Part shown: in pieces, positions 6,936 through 15,683 of the stretch
Layout: each line of letters starts with the position of its first letter
Numbering within the stretch: position 1 is the first letter of the stretch
Source: an uncultured Bacteroidales bacterium
GTDB lineage: Bacteria; Bacteroidota; Bacteroidia; Bacteroidales; F082
DNA length: 64,000 nt
Assembly: GCA_900317155.1 (NCBI GenBank)
Contig: ONFO01000001.1
Span: 186,001 to 250,000 of the forward strand
Direction of reading: 5' to 3'
Notes under the pieces: model-generated
Told to the model about the DNA's origin: nothing
The model's database searches: none
What the model saw: the letters and a program-made list of their open reading frames with translations, nothing else
Translations under genes and position numbers: made by a program

Positions 6936-8387
6936 TTAGAACTTTACCTTGAGGGTGGCAGCGAGATTGTTCTTGAATTGTTGCTGCGCGATGGGCTCGA
7001 TACCCAAGTCGCCGGCATCATAAAGATAAAGGAAAGATTTCCCGTAGCTCAACTCGTAGGCGAAATCGAAAGTGGTGCTGTTAGATACGGGAAGGCTAAT
7101 GCCGAACGAGGCTTTCTTGACGCTACTGCCCGTTTCGCCAAGGCCAAATGGGCTGCCGTAGTAGGCCGCACCTAACCTAAGGTAAGTGTCGCCCAAGGCC
7201 CATTCACTGCCTAAACGGAAATTGAATGTCCTTCCGTAGGTGCTTTTGATGTTTTCGTTGACGGCACTGTAGTCGAAGTCGTTGGCTTTGAAAGTGGCCG
7301 CGCCGTAGTTGGTATATTCCGCATCTATGCTAATTATACCTTGTTGTCCAATGATGAAAGCCAGGCTGCCTATCCATTTCAGCGGACTGAAAAAGGTGTA
7401 TTCGTAGTTGGACTCGGGGCTGATGTATTTTCGGGTAACCCCTAAGATTTGTGACTCGGTCTCGGTTTGCCACGATTCGTCGAAGTTGTAGAGGGTTGGG
7501 GAATGGAAAGCGGCGCCCAAACGCAGCCAGCGATTGGCATGGAAAATGAAACCGAGCTTCACATTACCACCAAATGCGTCACTGCGTAGGTCTTCCTTGA
7601 AACTCCATTGGTCGAAATCCGTCTCAGTGCCTTTAACTCGACTTTCTTGGAATACTTTTGTCCCAAAGCGTTTCACATGGGCCAGATTCGCACTGATGCC
7701 GATGAAAAAACGATCGCTGAAATTGGCGCTGCCCGCAAAAGTCCATTCTTCGGAACGGCCCTTGAAAGTGTTTTCCTGTCCTTGCCAGATATTGCCTTGT
7801 GGGACGGGACTACCATAATAATCACCTAAATCATCGTGATAAATGTCAATGAGATAAGTACTCCAAGCCGGGTAAATCGTGTAGGGGAAGGCGTCTTGTA
7901 ACTCTAATTGTGAATAGCCATCGATTTGTGCGAGGTAATCATCGATTTTCGAACTTGTCGGATTGATGCCTTTGGCGTAGCTGTGGATGTTGTAGTCGTT
8001 GGTTCGGGTGAGTCCGATGCCGAATTGGGTGAATCGCAAAGGCTTGTAGTTGCTCCTTTGCTTGGCGCTCACATAGCCGAGATTGGGAATAGAAAGACGC
8101 ATATTGTTTGCGCCGTTGCTCGCACCGTAATATGTGGAATGGGTGTAGTTATCCATCAAGTTGAGGGTGGTGGTGAACTCGTTGCTACGATAGATACCCA
8201 TACCTGCCGGATTGATGTTTACTGCCGTCATGTCGCCACCTACTGCGCCCAAGGCATTGCCCATGCCCATGGCTTTGGCTGTGCCTTGGTAATAGGTTTG
8301 AGAGAATAAGAAGGCATCATCGGTGCCTTGGCCAAACAACTTGACTGAGAATAGTATGATGAGTGTGATGATTAAGGCTTTCTTCAT
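6936..8387 (-). CDS. FadL/OmpP1/TodX-family outer-membrane beta-barrel protein
   Basis: 483 aa with a cleavable-type signal (MKKALIITLIILFSVKLFGQ) followed by a family-typical N-terminus: SQTYYQGTAKAMGMGNAL, VGGDMTAVNINPAGMGIY. The NPAG block is the hallmark of the OmpP1/FadL family. The C-terminus ends in an alternating pattern with terminal Phe (LKVKF), as in barrel proteins. The family transports hydrophobic compounds across the outer membrane; the Bacteroidota T9SS component PorV belongs to it too, but this protein is longer than usual for PorV. Expressed as a single gene. Confidence 0.85.
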   Translation of the reverse strand: MKKALIITLIILFSVKLFGQGTDDAFLFSQTYYQGTAKAMGMGNALGAVGGDMTAVNINPAGMGIYRSNEFTTTLNLMDNYTHSTYYGASNGANNMRLSIPNLGYVSAKQRSNYKPLRFTQFGIGLTRTNDYNIHSYAKGINPTSSKIDDYLAQIDGYSQLELQDAFPYTIYPAWSTYLIDIYHDDLGDYYGSPVPQGNIWQGQENTFKGRSEEWTFAGSANFSDRFFIGISANLAHVKRFGTKVFQESRVKGTETDFDQWSFKEDLRSDAFGGNVKLGFIFHANRWLRLGAAFHSPTLYNFDESWQTETESQILGVTRKYISPESNYEYTFFSPLKWIGSLAFIIGQQGIISIDAEYTNYGAATFKANDFDYSAVNENIKSTYGRTFNFRLGSEWALGDTYLRLGAAYYGSPFGLGETGSSVKKASFGISLPVSNSTTFDFAYELSYGKSFLYLYDAGDLGIEPIAQQQFKNNLAATLKVKF

Positions 8388-8393
8388 GGTGAT

Positions 8394-8438
8394 GTAAAAA
8401 AAAGACTACCTTGCATTTGAGCTGCAAAGGTAGTCTTT
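8394..8438 (-). terminator. Terminator of the low-complexity lipoprotein gene, overlapping the next promoter
   Basis: A 15-bp near-perfect stem (8401-8415 with 8423-8438, one bulged base) is followed on the minus strand by eight T residues (8396-8403). It ends the gene at 8469-9857. The stem itself contains the -7 element for the following FadL-like gene. Confidence 0.85.
8425..8432 (-). promoter_or_regulatory. -7 element TACCTTTG for the FadL-like gene, inside the terminator stem
   Basis: The minus strand reads TACCTTTG, a match to TAnnTTTG, 37 bases upstream of the ATG at 8387. No clear -33 TTG at standard spacing is visible. It lies in one arm of the upstream gene's terminator hairpin. 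Confidence 0.4.
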
Positions 8439-8468
8439 TATTGTCAATTATTGGGATTCGGGTGAAAT

Positions 8469-9857
8469 TTATCTTCTTCCTCCGCCGCCAGAGCTGCGAC
8501 CGCCGCCTGATGAACTGTGGCTGCCACCGCCTGAACTGCCACGGCTTACACCTGAGCTTGAACTTGAGCTGCGGCCACCACTGTAGCTGCTAGAGCCGCG
8601 GCTTGAGCTTGACGAGGAACTTCTTGAAGGTGAGCTACTGCGATTGTAACTGCCACTTGACGAGTTGCCTCTGTTATATGAACCGCTTGAGCTGTTGTTT
8701 CTATTATAGCTGCTGCTGGATGAGCCGCTGCGGTTAGAGCCCGAAGAAGAGGGACGCGAAGTGCTGCTCTGCGGACGTACATATTCGGAGCTTGAGCGCG
8801 ATGGACGGCTGCTGCTTGGAGAAGTGTAGCTTTGGCGTTGACCGCTTTGGCTTCCCGAGCTAACACGACCAGAGCTTGAATTGCTTGAGCTGTTTGGACG
8901 GCTTGATGCCACATTTCCTGTTCTGCCGCTTGTACCTGCTGAAGGCCTGTCGCTCACGGTTGGTCTGCTGCTCACGGTTGGTCTGCTGGTGTGAGTGCGT
9001 TCTGTGCTACTGCCTACGCGGCCGGTGGAAGCATCGCCCGTTGTAGGACGTCTCGATGACATACTGCCTGATGCACTGCCATTACTGTTGACGCGCCCTG
9101 ACATGCTGCCTCCGTTGTTTGAAGCGCGGTGGCTCAAAGAACCATTTGTACCACTGTTGCCGTGACGAACGCTGGCAACATAGCTACTCAGGCTGTTGTC
9201 GTGTCCACCATGATGATGTCCTCCACCATGATGTCCTCCATCATGGTGCCCGTCCCAATGGTGATGCGGGTGATGCCAGTAGTAATCGTGATAGCCCCAT
9301 CCGTAGGCCCAGTAGGGATCCCAGCCCCAATAGCTATAGTAGTAAGGATAACCCCAATACCAGTTCCAGCTCCAGTATGAGCTCCAATATGGACGATAAC
9401 TCCAACCGTAATAAAAGGTCGGGTAGTAGTCCCAATAGAAGGGGTCATAGCTGTTGACATAGATGTATGTGTCGCCCCCAGTGTAATAGTCGTCATAATA
9501 ACCTCTCGATGAAGAGGCCTGCGTACCAAAACGTTTGATGCGCGCGGCAAAGTCGGCATCATAGTAAGTTTCGGTAGTGGTGTAAACCACGCCATTGGTG
9601 TCAGTCACGGTTTCCGTGGTCTGGTAGACGGGCTCGGCATTGCTGACGTAATTTTTACTGTCGGAATAATAGGCTTGATAGTCATATTCCGAACTGCTGC
9701 TGATGCTGGGGCTCACGTATGAGCCATTGCCAGTGGCCAAACGCTCACTGTTGTTGTAAGGTGAATAATAGGTGTCGTCCTTTGCAACATTGCGGTTCGC
9801 CGAGCAGCTGGCGAAGACCATCAAGGCAATGATTGGGATGAATCTTAAAGCTTTCAT
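8469..9857 (-). CDS. Low-complexity lipoprotein with a Trp/Tyr/His block and a Ser/Arg/Gly tail
   Basis: 462 aa from the ATG at 9855-9857, chosen because it gives a clean lipoprotein signal (MKALRFIPIIALMVFASC, lipobox Cys18). A longer frame to 9956 has no such start. Residues about 20-140 are Tyr/Asp/Ser-rich. Then comes a block of about 90 residues dominated by Trp, Tyr, Pro and finally His/Gly (WYWGYPYYYSYWGW and HHDGGHHGGGHHHGGH). The last ~230 residues are Ser/Arg/Gly/Asn repeats with SSSGSYNR motifs and a GGGRSSGGGGRR terminus. No enzymatic domain is recognised. Probably a surface-anchored structural or metal-binding protein; function unknown. Confidence 0.8.
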   Translation of the reverse strand: MKALRFIPIIALMVFASCSANRNVAKDDTYYSPYNNSERLATGNGSYVSPSISSSSEYDYQAYYSDSKNYVSNAEPVYQTTETVTDTNGVVYTTTETYYDADFAARIKRFGTQASSSRGYYDDYYTGGDTYIYVNSYDPFYWDYYPTFYYGWSYRPYWSSYWSWNWYWGYPYYYSYWGWDPYWAYGWGYHDYYWHHPHHHWDGHHDGGHHGGGHHHGGHDNSLSSYVASVRHGNSGTNGSLSHRASNNGGSMSGRVNSNGSASGSMSSRRPTTGDASTGRVGSSTERTHTSRPTVSSRPTVSDRPSAGTSGRTGNVASSRPNSSSNSSSGRVSSGSQSGQRQSYTSPSSSRPSRSSSEYVRPQSSTSRPSSSGSNRSGSSSSSYNRNNSSSGSYNRGNSSSGSYNRSSSPSRSSSSSSSRGSSSYSGGRSSSSSSGVSRGSSGGGSHSSSGGGRSSGGGGRR

Positions 9858-9955
9858 TTTATTGAGTTTTATTTTGTTTCCAAACAGAGTTTTAATTGAC
9901 CAAAACTTAACAAATTTCATACCAAAATTCGGTGTTTCACGATGTTTTTCAAACA

Positions 9956-10744
9956 TTATTCAATTTTTATGAGTTGCCCATCACCTTCGCATTGTTGTAC
10001 GATCCATGGGTTGCCCTTATAGTACACGTTTCCAATGCTATAAAGCCAAACGCGAAGTCCTGTTTTGGCCCAAACGTAGGCATCGTTGGTGGAATGTGAC
10101 TGTACTCTGACGAAATTAGATTCCATAGCTTCGGCATGCACTACCCCATAACTTCGCATGATGATTTCGGTATAGCCTGAAATACCCCTCATGGTGACTT
10201 TGGATGTGCCGTTGTTGAACTGGTTTTTGATTACGTCGCATTTGAAAGTCAGGTCGATGTCGCCGCAGCCCTCGTTGATGTTGAGGTAGAAGCTTCGATT
10301 CCAAAGGGTGTCGATGTCGAATTCCATTGAGTCAATGACCAACTCTCCCATGCCTCTGATGGAGTCCGTGCAAATCAAATCGCCCACCGAGGCGAAGTTG
10401 ATCTGACGCAGACTATCGTAATACACCGTCAAGTCGATACTATAGTCATAGCTGCGCAGCCAGTTGTATTCGTTCTCGTTTTTGATGATGAGCGTATCGC
10501 CATCGAATTCGGTAGTCACTTTCTCGATGAGGTTCTTGGGACAAGTCAGTTCTAGACGGGGATGATTATCATGCACTAATTTGACATTCACGTTGTTAAA
10601 CATGGAAATCGCGCTAAATCTTTGGCCAATATTGCGGCATTCGGTGACGGGCTCCCCATTGTTGAAGAGTTGGTCCATCTTGCTGCATGACATGGTCAAC
10701 AGGCTAACGAGGAAAAACAGGACTGCGATGTGTTTTCTTTTCAT
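9956..10744 (-). CDS. Putative lipoprotein with DUF2807/GIN-type beta-helix head domain
   Basis: 262 aa with a lipoprotein signal (MKRKHIAVLFFLVSLLTMSC, Cys20). The rest resembles the putative auto-transporter adhesin head GIN domain: short repeating beta-strand segments such as FSAISMFNNVNVKLVHD, then DGDTLIIKNEN and a series of aspartate/asparagine-turn repeats. The family is common in Bacteroidota envelopes and of unknown function. Its 5' end overlaps the PagL-like gene by 41 bases, so the two are co-transcribed. Confidence 0.72.
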   Translation of the reverse strand: MKRKHIAVLFFLVSLLTMSCSKMDQLFNNGEPVTECRNIGQRFSAISMFNNVNVKLVHDNHPRLELTCPKNLIEKVTTEFDGDTLIIKNENEYNWLRSYDYSIDLTVYYDSLRQINFASVGDLICTDSIRGMGELVIDSMEFDIDTLWNRSFYLNINEGCGDIDLTFKCDVIKNQFNNGTSKVTMRGISGYTEIIMRSYGVVHAEAMESNFVRVQSHSTNDAYVWAKTGLRVWLYSIGNVYYKGNPWIVQQCEGDGQLIKIE

Positions 10745-11903
10745 GGGTAGGCAGATAGTATTTGTGCTGGATATGGTATCCTATGCCGATGCTGATGAAG
10801 TCGGCCTTGATGTCGTAGGTGGTGAAAGCGAGTGTGGCAAACAGGTTGTCGTTGAAGTAGTAGCGTGCGGCCACTTTCTGGTAAAACAGCATCCCGAAGG
10901 TCGGCGAGTTGAGCGGAACGTTGTTGCGCAAGCCGACATTAAACATGAAGCTGACGCGGTCGAGCAGCATCTCGTAGGCGAACAAGAATCCTGGTTTCAA
11001 GTAGATGTCCCAGTCGGGCTTGGTGATTTTGTCGGAGTTGTCGTAGACCAGTTCGATTCCAAGTCCCAACCGATCGCGCTCGGAGATTTGAAACATGAAG
11101 TTGGCAGCCAAATCGTGCACGAAAAAATATTCGTGGGTTCCGTATTGCTGACTCAAGTCCTTGAATCCTATGGTGTATTGATAATCGGTGACAAAGTGCC
11201 GTTTCCCATCAAACTCGAAGAGATAGTTCTTGGGTCGCAGTCGCTTGTCGATGTGGGTCTTGGGTGGCGCCAGGTACCATGATAATCCTGTGGCAACACT
11301 GAAGATATTGATGCCCATGTTGGGAGCTCGTGTGGCACCGTTCGAGAAATGGGTAAGGCCAGCCGATGTCACCCAATGCAGCCGGTCGACGATGCGCTGA
11401 CGGTACTCGAACGACAAGTTGACCGCTGCATTGACATGCGAGCCGATGGCATAGTTGTGGTAGTTCTCTTTCGGGTCGAATTTGTTGGTGAGGTAGCCTA
11501 CACCCACGCCTAACTTGAAGGTCAGCCTGCTGTGAATCCCTGGTGTGATGGGGAAGTTGATGAAAGGGTATAGGGCAAACACCTTGCCTAACTCGGCTGA
11601 GATGCTGTCGTTGCCGAAGCCCGAATAATAGAAAGTGAAACCGATGGAAGGGTAGTTGTGCAGCACCTCCCAACGGTGCTCACCGTAGGTGTTGCGGTGC
11701 AGCGAAAACTCATAGCTGGGTGTATGACGGCTGTAGCGACCTAAGGCAGAGTGGTATTCGTCGTTTTGGAAATACATGTAGCCATAATGCACCCGTGCCT
11801 CAATCTCATAGTTCCGATTACTGAGTTGGGCACTCGCTGTTTTCCCTATTAATAATAAGGTGAACAGCACAAAGAGAATGTTATGGCGTTTTTGTCGTTC
11901 CAT
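10704..11903 (-). CDS. PagL-like lipid A 3-O-deacylase / acyloxyacyl hydrolase
   Basis: 399 aa outer-membrane protein with signal peptide (ILFVLFTLLLIGKTASAQ). The middle has the PagL-type active-site stretch THFSNGATRAPNMGIN, with the His-Ser pair of the family in a beta-barrel context, preceded by FKLGVGVGYLTNKFD. PagL removes the 3-linked acyl chain of lipid A in the outer leaflet; Bacteroidota homologues are longer and mostly uncharacterised. The start was set to the ATG at 11901-11903, directly after a -7 promoter element; an in-frame start at 11930 lies inside the promoter. Co-transcribed with the DUF2807-like lipoprotein gene. Confidence 0.78.
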   Translation of the reverse strand: MERQKRHNILFVLFTLLLIGKTASAQLSNRNYEIEARVHYGYMYFQNDEYHSALGRYSRHTPSYEFSLHRNTYGEHRWEVLHNYPSIGFTFYYSGFGNDSISAELGKVFALYPFINFPITPGIHSRLTFKLGVGVGYLTNKFDPKENYHNYAIGSHVNAAVNLSFEYRQRIVDRLHWVTSAGLTHFSNGATRAPNMGINIFSVATGLSWYLAPPKTHIDKRLRPKNYLFEFDGKRHFVTDYQYTIGFKDLSQQYGTHEYFFVHDLAANFMFQISERDRLGLGIELVYDNSDKITKPDWDIYLKPGFLFAYEMLLDRVSFMFNVGLRNNVPLNSPTFGMLFYQKVAARYYFNDNLFATLAFTTYDIKADFISIGIGYHIQHKYYLPTHEKKTHRSPVFPR

Positions 11904-11912
11904 TTGAGCTTG

Positions 11913-11920
11913 CAAAGGTA
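11913..11920 (-). promoter_or_regulatory. -7 element TACCTTTG for the PagL-like operon, very short leader
   Basis: The minus strand reads TACCTTTG and the ATG at 11903 begins only 9 bases after it. Transcription from this element would give an almost leaderless mRNA. Confidence 0.55.
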
Positions 11921-12091
11921 CAAAAAACAATGATAATGGAGAGATTCCCTTTGGGAATGGAGTGCCACTATTATTTAACCGCGGCGGCTTCGAGCGTTTA
12001 CGATTCGTCAGCTTTACAAACCGCCGCTTTCTACATCAGACACCAACTCCATTCCCGCGCAGCGAGAATCTCAACATTCAACAATATTCCC

Positions 12092-12099
12092 TATCTTTG
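12092..12099 (+). promoter_or_regulatory. -7 element TATCTTTG upstream of mazG
   Basis: TATCTTTG matches TAnnTTTG and lies 21 bases before the mazG ATG at 12121. No convincing -33 TTG is seen at the expected distance. Confidence 0.45.
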
Positions 12100-12120
12100 C
12101 ACCTTCTAAATAATGTTATC

Positions 12121-12891
12121 ATGGACGAAAGACTTTCCGCCTTCAAACGCCTCTTAGATATCATGGATGCCGTGCGAGCGGGCTGCCCGTGGGACAGCAC
12201 CCAGACCATCCATAGCCTGCGTCACCTCACCATTGAGGAGACCTACGAACTTAGCCAAGCCATCCTCAATGACGACCTCAACGAGGTGAAAAAGGAACTC
12301 GGCGACCTTATGCTCCATCTCGTCTTCTATGCCAAGATAGGGCAGGAGCAAGGTGCTTTCGACATCGCCGATGTGCTCAATGGTATCTGTGAGAAGATGA
12401 TTGTGCGCCATCCGCATATCTTTGGCAATGAGCATGTTGAGAATGCAGAACAGGTGGAGCAAAATTGGGAGAAAATCAAGCTGGAACGCGAGCACAACCG
12501 CAGCGTGCTGGGTGGTGTGCCCGAGGGACTTCCTTCCTTGTTGAAGGCCTACCGCATGGCACAGAAGACCGCAGGTGTGGGTTTCCGTTGGCCCGAGGCC
12601 GAGCAAGCCTGGCAGAAGGTGGAGGAAGAGAAGGATGAACTCATTGAGGCCTTACAAAATCCTGATGACTCTACTCATATTGAAGAGGAATACGGTGACT
12701 TGCTCTTCGCTTTGGCCGCTTATGGCAACTACATCGGCGTGAACCCTGATGATGCCTTGGAGAAAACCAACAAGAAGTTCCGCGAGCGTTTTGCCTACAT
12801 TGAGCAGAAAGCCCGCGAGCAAGGCAAAGGCGTTCAACACCTCACTTTAAATGAAATGATAAACTACTGGAAGGAATCCAAGGCATTATAG
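12121..12891 (+). CDS. mazG: Nucleoside triphosphate pyrophosphohydrolase MazG
   Basis: 256 aa, two tandem MazG domains as in the E. coli enzyme, which hydrolyses (d)NTPs to monophosphates and pyrophosphate. The N-terminal domain starts with the diagnostic RAGCPWDSTQTIHSLRHLT, then EETYE and KELGDLMLHL. The C-terminal domain repeats the pattern with EEKDELIEAL and EEYGDLLFAL, so both helical metal-binding sets (ExxE, ExxD) are present. The ATG at 12121 matches the usual N-terminus; the frame is open further upstream but that part includes the promoter. Monocistronic. Confidence 0.95.
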   Translation: MDERLSAFKRLLDIMDAVRAGCPWDSTQTIHSLRHLTIEETYELSQAILNDDLNEVKKELGDLMLHLVFYAKIGQEQGAFDIADVLNGICEKMIVRHPHIFGNEHVENAEQVEQNWEKIKLEREHNRSVLGGVPEGLPSLLKAYRMAQKTAGVGFRWPEAEQAWQKVEEEKDELIEALQNPDDSTHIEEEYGDLLFALAAYGNYIGVNPDDALEKTNKKFRERFAYIEQKAREQGKGVQHLTLNEMINYWKESKAL

Positions 12892-12927
12892 TGAAATAAA
12901 TCTTCCGCAAATCTTATTCAGCATTCC

Positions 12928-13003
12928 CAACTGCCCCACTCCCAACTTAAAACTCTCAACCTTCAATTATCAACTATCAACTACTCTCAACTCTCAACTC
13001 TTC
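12928..13003 (+). repeat. Degenerate CAACTnTCAA intergenic repeat
   Basis: The mazG to T9SS-gene spacer contains a run of related units (AACTCTCAAC, ATCAACTATCAACTA, CTCTCAACTCTCAACTC). Unit length is 7-10 bases and copies are imperfect. It is purine-poor on the plus strand and has no hairpin potential. Confidence 0.6.
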
Positions 13004-13025
13004 ACTAAAAAAATCCTCAATCTCC

Positions 13026-13054
13026 TTGCATCAAACAAAAAATGGTTATATTTG
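13026..13054 (+). promoter_or_regulatory. Bacteroidota promoter for the T9SS cargo gene
   Basis: TTG at 13026-13028 and TATATTTG at 13047-13054 are separated by 18 bases, close to the optimal -33/-7 arrangement. The transcript would have a leader of roughly 60 bases before the ATG at 13121. Confidence 0.7.
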
Positions 13055-13120
13055 CAGCGCGTTTTGCGTAATGTTTTTGATTGAATTCATCCACTTAATA
13101 CTAACTAAAATTTCAAAAAA

Positions 13121-15631
13121 ATGAAAAAAGTATCTTTACTCATTGCGATGATTGCCTTCGTTTGTGGCAATGCTTTCGCACAGTCGCTGTACTTTGATTT
13201 CAACGACTGCCCTGCTGGCGCTAAGATCGCCCAAACCCTTGGCGATCCTTGGACAACTTGGTCAAATGCCCCTGGCGGTGGTGAAGACGGTGTCTTCGCT
13301 GAAGCTGACGGTACGATGGCCGCTCACTTTACTTTTGGCAACGACCAAGTTCTGAAACTCGGTGGTATCGAAACGGGTGTTTTCGACCTCGTTTTTGATG
13401 CTTACGTTCCGAATGGCAAGAATGGTTATTTCAACGTGTTGCACCATTTTGCTGGTTCTGGTTCTACTTGGGCTGCTCAATTCTATCTCTGCTGCTCCAA
13501 TGATGGTCAGAATACCACAGCTTTCGGCGAAGGCTTGGGCACTGTCCATGCTGGTAGCAATGGCACTGCAGAAATCCCTTGCGTTTATGACCAATGGATG
13601 CAGTACAGAGTTCACATCGACATGGACCAAGACTGGGCTACCCTTTACTGGAACATCGCTGGCCAACCTGAGCAGGAAATGTGCTCATGGCAATGGAGCT
13701 TGGACAGCTTCGGTGAGAACACCGTTGGCCGTACCCTCGATGCCATGGACTTTTATCCTCCCGAGAATGCTGCCACTTCTGAATTCTACATCGACAACAT
13801 CGGTATCATCAGTGGTGCTGACGACCAAGTGTTGATTGACGACGATTTTGAAGCTTATCCTCTCGGTGGCAAGATTGCTGAAAGCGCTATTGCCATTGGA
13901 AACGATTGGTGGACCACTTGGACCAACCAACCCGGCAGCAACGAAGACGGTGTTATTGCAATGGCTGGTGGTACACAATGCGGTTACATCTCTGGCGCTA
14001 ATGACAACGTCCTCCTTCTCGGTGGTCAGGAATCAGGTACCTACGACCTTGAGTTCGCTATTTTCTGCGAGGAAGGTAAGTACGGTTACTTCAACATCCT
14101 TCACGAGTTCAATGGAAGCGGTTCAACTTGGGCCATGCAGGCTTATGTGAACGCTACCAATGACGGCAGCACTTCTTCTACGACTTATGAACCTGGTCAT
14201 GGTACAGTGCACGCTGGTGCCAACAGCAACGGTGACATCCCTGCAGTTGTGAATGAGTGGATGTTCTTCCGTATCCATGTGGATTGCGACGCTGACCAAG
14301 CTGAACTGTTCTATCGTTCAGAAACCACTCAGCCTGAGGAAATCTCAGTCGTGAGCTGGCAGTGGAGCCTCGACAGCTTCGGTGAGAATGTGGTTGGCCG
14401 CAAGATGGATGCCATGGACTTCTTTGCTCCTAATACCACATTGGGTTGCTACTATCTCGACAACTTCAGATACACCAGAATCGGTCAAGAGACCGCCGCT
14501 TCTCTCGAGTTCGATACCGATGAGATCTTTGTTGAACTCATGGAAGACGATGCCAATTCTGTCGACATCGAAATCAGCAATGAAAACGGTACTTCTATCG
14601 GTGACTGGACTGCTTGGATCGACTTCGGTATGGGTGAAGGCGGCTCCGCCACTTCACAAATCAACTATGACGTTGAGCCTAACGACAATTCTTCGTTTGT
14701 CGGCTTCAACTGGGAAGAGCCTACCTTGGTTGAGGTTGCCACTATGTTCCCCGGCATGTCCTATGCTGGAGCTGCTATGGGTTGCCAAATTATCAGTGCT
14801 CAGTATTACATTGTTCCTACTACTTCTGGTTTTGGTATTGAAGCTGGTACCGACCTCACCTTCCGTATCTATGGTCAAGGTATGAATGGTCAGCCTGGTC
14901 AAGTCCTTGCCGAAAAAGTCGTTCCTTATGCTCAAATCAACCAAGAGGATTGGACTGTTGCCACCTTCGACACCCCTGTCGATTTGACAGGCTTCAATGT
15001 TTGGGTGACCGTTGAATTCACTCAAGCTGTGGGTGGTTATGCTATGTCATTTGACGGTATGTCATATCAGCCCAATAGCGGTTTCTATCGTACCAATGGC
15101 GGCGGTGCCTTCAATGGACTCGGACCTGATAATTTGAGCGACGATTATGGTTGCCTCCATCTGCGCGCCAACGTCCAAGGTACTTCTGTTCCTTCAACTT
15201 GGGCTACTTTGAGCAAGCCCGAAGGTTCCATCGCTATCGGTGAAACTGATGTTGTAACTGTCAATTTCAACTCCATCGGCATGGACGATCAGACCAACAT
15301 GGAAGCAAAAGTTATCTTCAAGACCAACGATCCTGAGAATGAAGAGTATCTTATCCCGATCCATTTGTTCGTGGACTACACTTCAGTTGCTGAAAACGGA
15401 GAAGAAACTTACAAAGTCTATCCTAACCCCGCCACTTCGATGGTTACCCTCGAAGGCGAGAACCTGAGCCATGTGGCTATCTACAATGTGGCTGGTCAGC
15501 TCGTCCGCGTGGTGAAGCTCGACAACATGGTCAACAACATCAACATGGATGTTGAGGCTGGTGTCTACTTCTTCAGCATCTACGACAACAATGGCAACAA
15601 CAGCGTCCAACGCGTTGTCATCACCAAGTAA
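13121..15631 (+). CDS. Secreted T9SS cargo protein with two tandem lectin-like repeats
   Basis: 836 aa with signal peptide (MKKVSLLIAMIAFVCGNAFAQ). Residues about 22-230 and 240-460 are two homologous repeats sharing GYFN(V/I)LH.F.GSGSTWA, HAG.N, WQWSLDSFGEN..GR..DAMDF and a closing Y(I/L)DN. These look like concanavalin/LamG-type beta-sandwich modules. They are followed by an Ig-like or BACON-like region (from SLEFDTDEIFVEL) and a further beta-rich stretch. The last ~80 residues (KVYPNPATSMVTLEG, YNVAGQLV, GVYFFSIYD, VVITK) form a type A T9SS sorting domain, so it is exported through the type IX system and probably anchored to or released from the surface. Ligand unknown. Monocistronic with its own promoter and terminator. 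Confidence 0.85.
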   Translation: MKKVSLLIAMIAFVCGNAFAQSLYFDFNDCPAGAKIAQTLGDPWTTWSNAPGGGEDGVFAEADGTMAAHFTFGNDQVLKLGGIETGVFDLVFDAYVPNGKNGYFNVLHHFAGSGSTWAAQFYLCCSNDGQNTTAFGEGLGTVHAGSNGTAEIPCVYDQWMQYRVHIDMDQDWATLYWNIAGQPEQEMCSWQWSLDSFGENTVGRTLDAMDFYPPENAATSEFYIDNIGIISGADDQVLIDDDFEAYPLGGKIAESAIAIGNDWWTTWTNQPGSNEDGVIAMAGGTQCGYISGANDNVLLLGGQESGTYDLEFAIFCEEGKYGYFNILHEFNGSGSTWAMQAYVNATNDGSTSSTTYEPGHGTVHAGANSNGDIPAVVNEWMFFRIHVDCDADQAELFYRSETTQPEEISVVSWQWSLDSFGENVVGRKMDAMDFFAPNTTLGCYYLDNFRYTRIGQETAASLEFDTDEIFVELMEDDANSVDIEISNENGTSIGDWTAWIDFGMGEGGSATSQINYDVEPNDNSSFVGFNWEEPTLVEVATMFPGMSYAGAAMGCQIISAQYYIVPTTSGFGIEAGTDLTFRIYGQGMNGQPGQVLAEKVVPYAQINQEDWTVATFDTPVDLTGFNVWVTVEFTQAVGGYAMSFDGMSYQPNSGFYRTNGGGAFNGLGPDNLSDDYGCLHLRANVQGTSVPSTWATLSKPEGSIAIGETDVVTVNFNSIGMDDQTNMEAKVIFKTNDPENEEYLIPIHLFVDYTSVAENGEETYKVYPNPATSMVTLEGENLSHVAIYNVAGQLVRVVKLDNMVNNINMDVEAGVYFFSIYDNNGNNSVQRVVITK

Positions 15632-15650
15632 TCAATCTTACGGTTGAATG

Positions 15651-15683
15651 AAAAAACCGCTCCTTTTGGGGCGGTTTTTTTTG
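15651..15683 (+). terminator. Intrinsic terminator after the T9SS cargo gene
   Basis: CCGCTCC (15657-15663) pairs with GGGGCGG around a TTTT loop, flanked by A-run and T-run. Strong for the plus strand. Confidence 0.88.

Noticed and set aside
8546-9595. Open frames in other phases of the low-complexity lipoprotein gene, both strands
   Set aside because: They arise from biased codon composition (Ala-, Thr/Ile- or Ser-rich shadows) and lack signals or family similarity; the lipoprotein frame has a clean signal peptide.
12928-13003. CRISPR-like array from the repeated CAACT units
   Set aside because: Units are only 7-10 bases, contiguous and imperfect, without spacers; no cas gene nearby.
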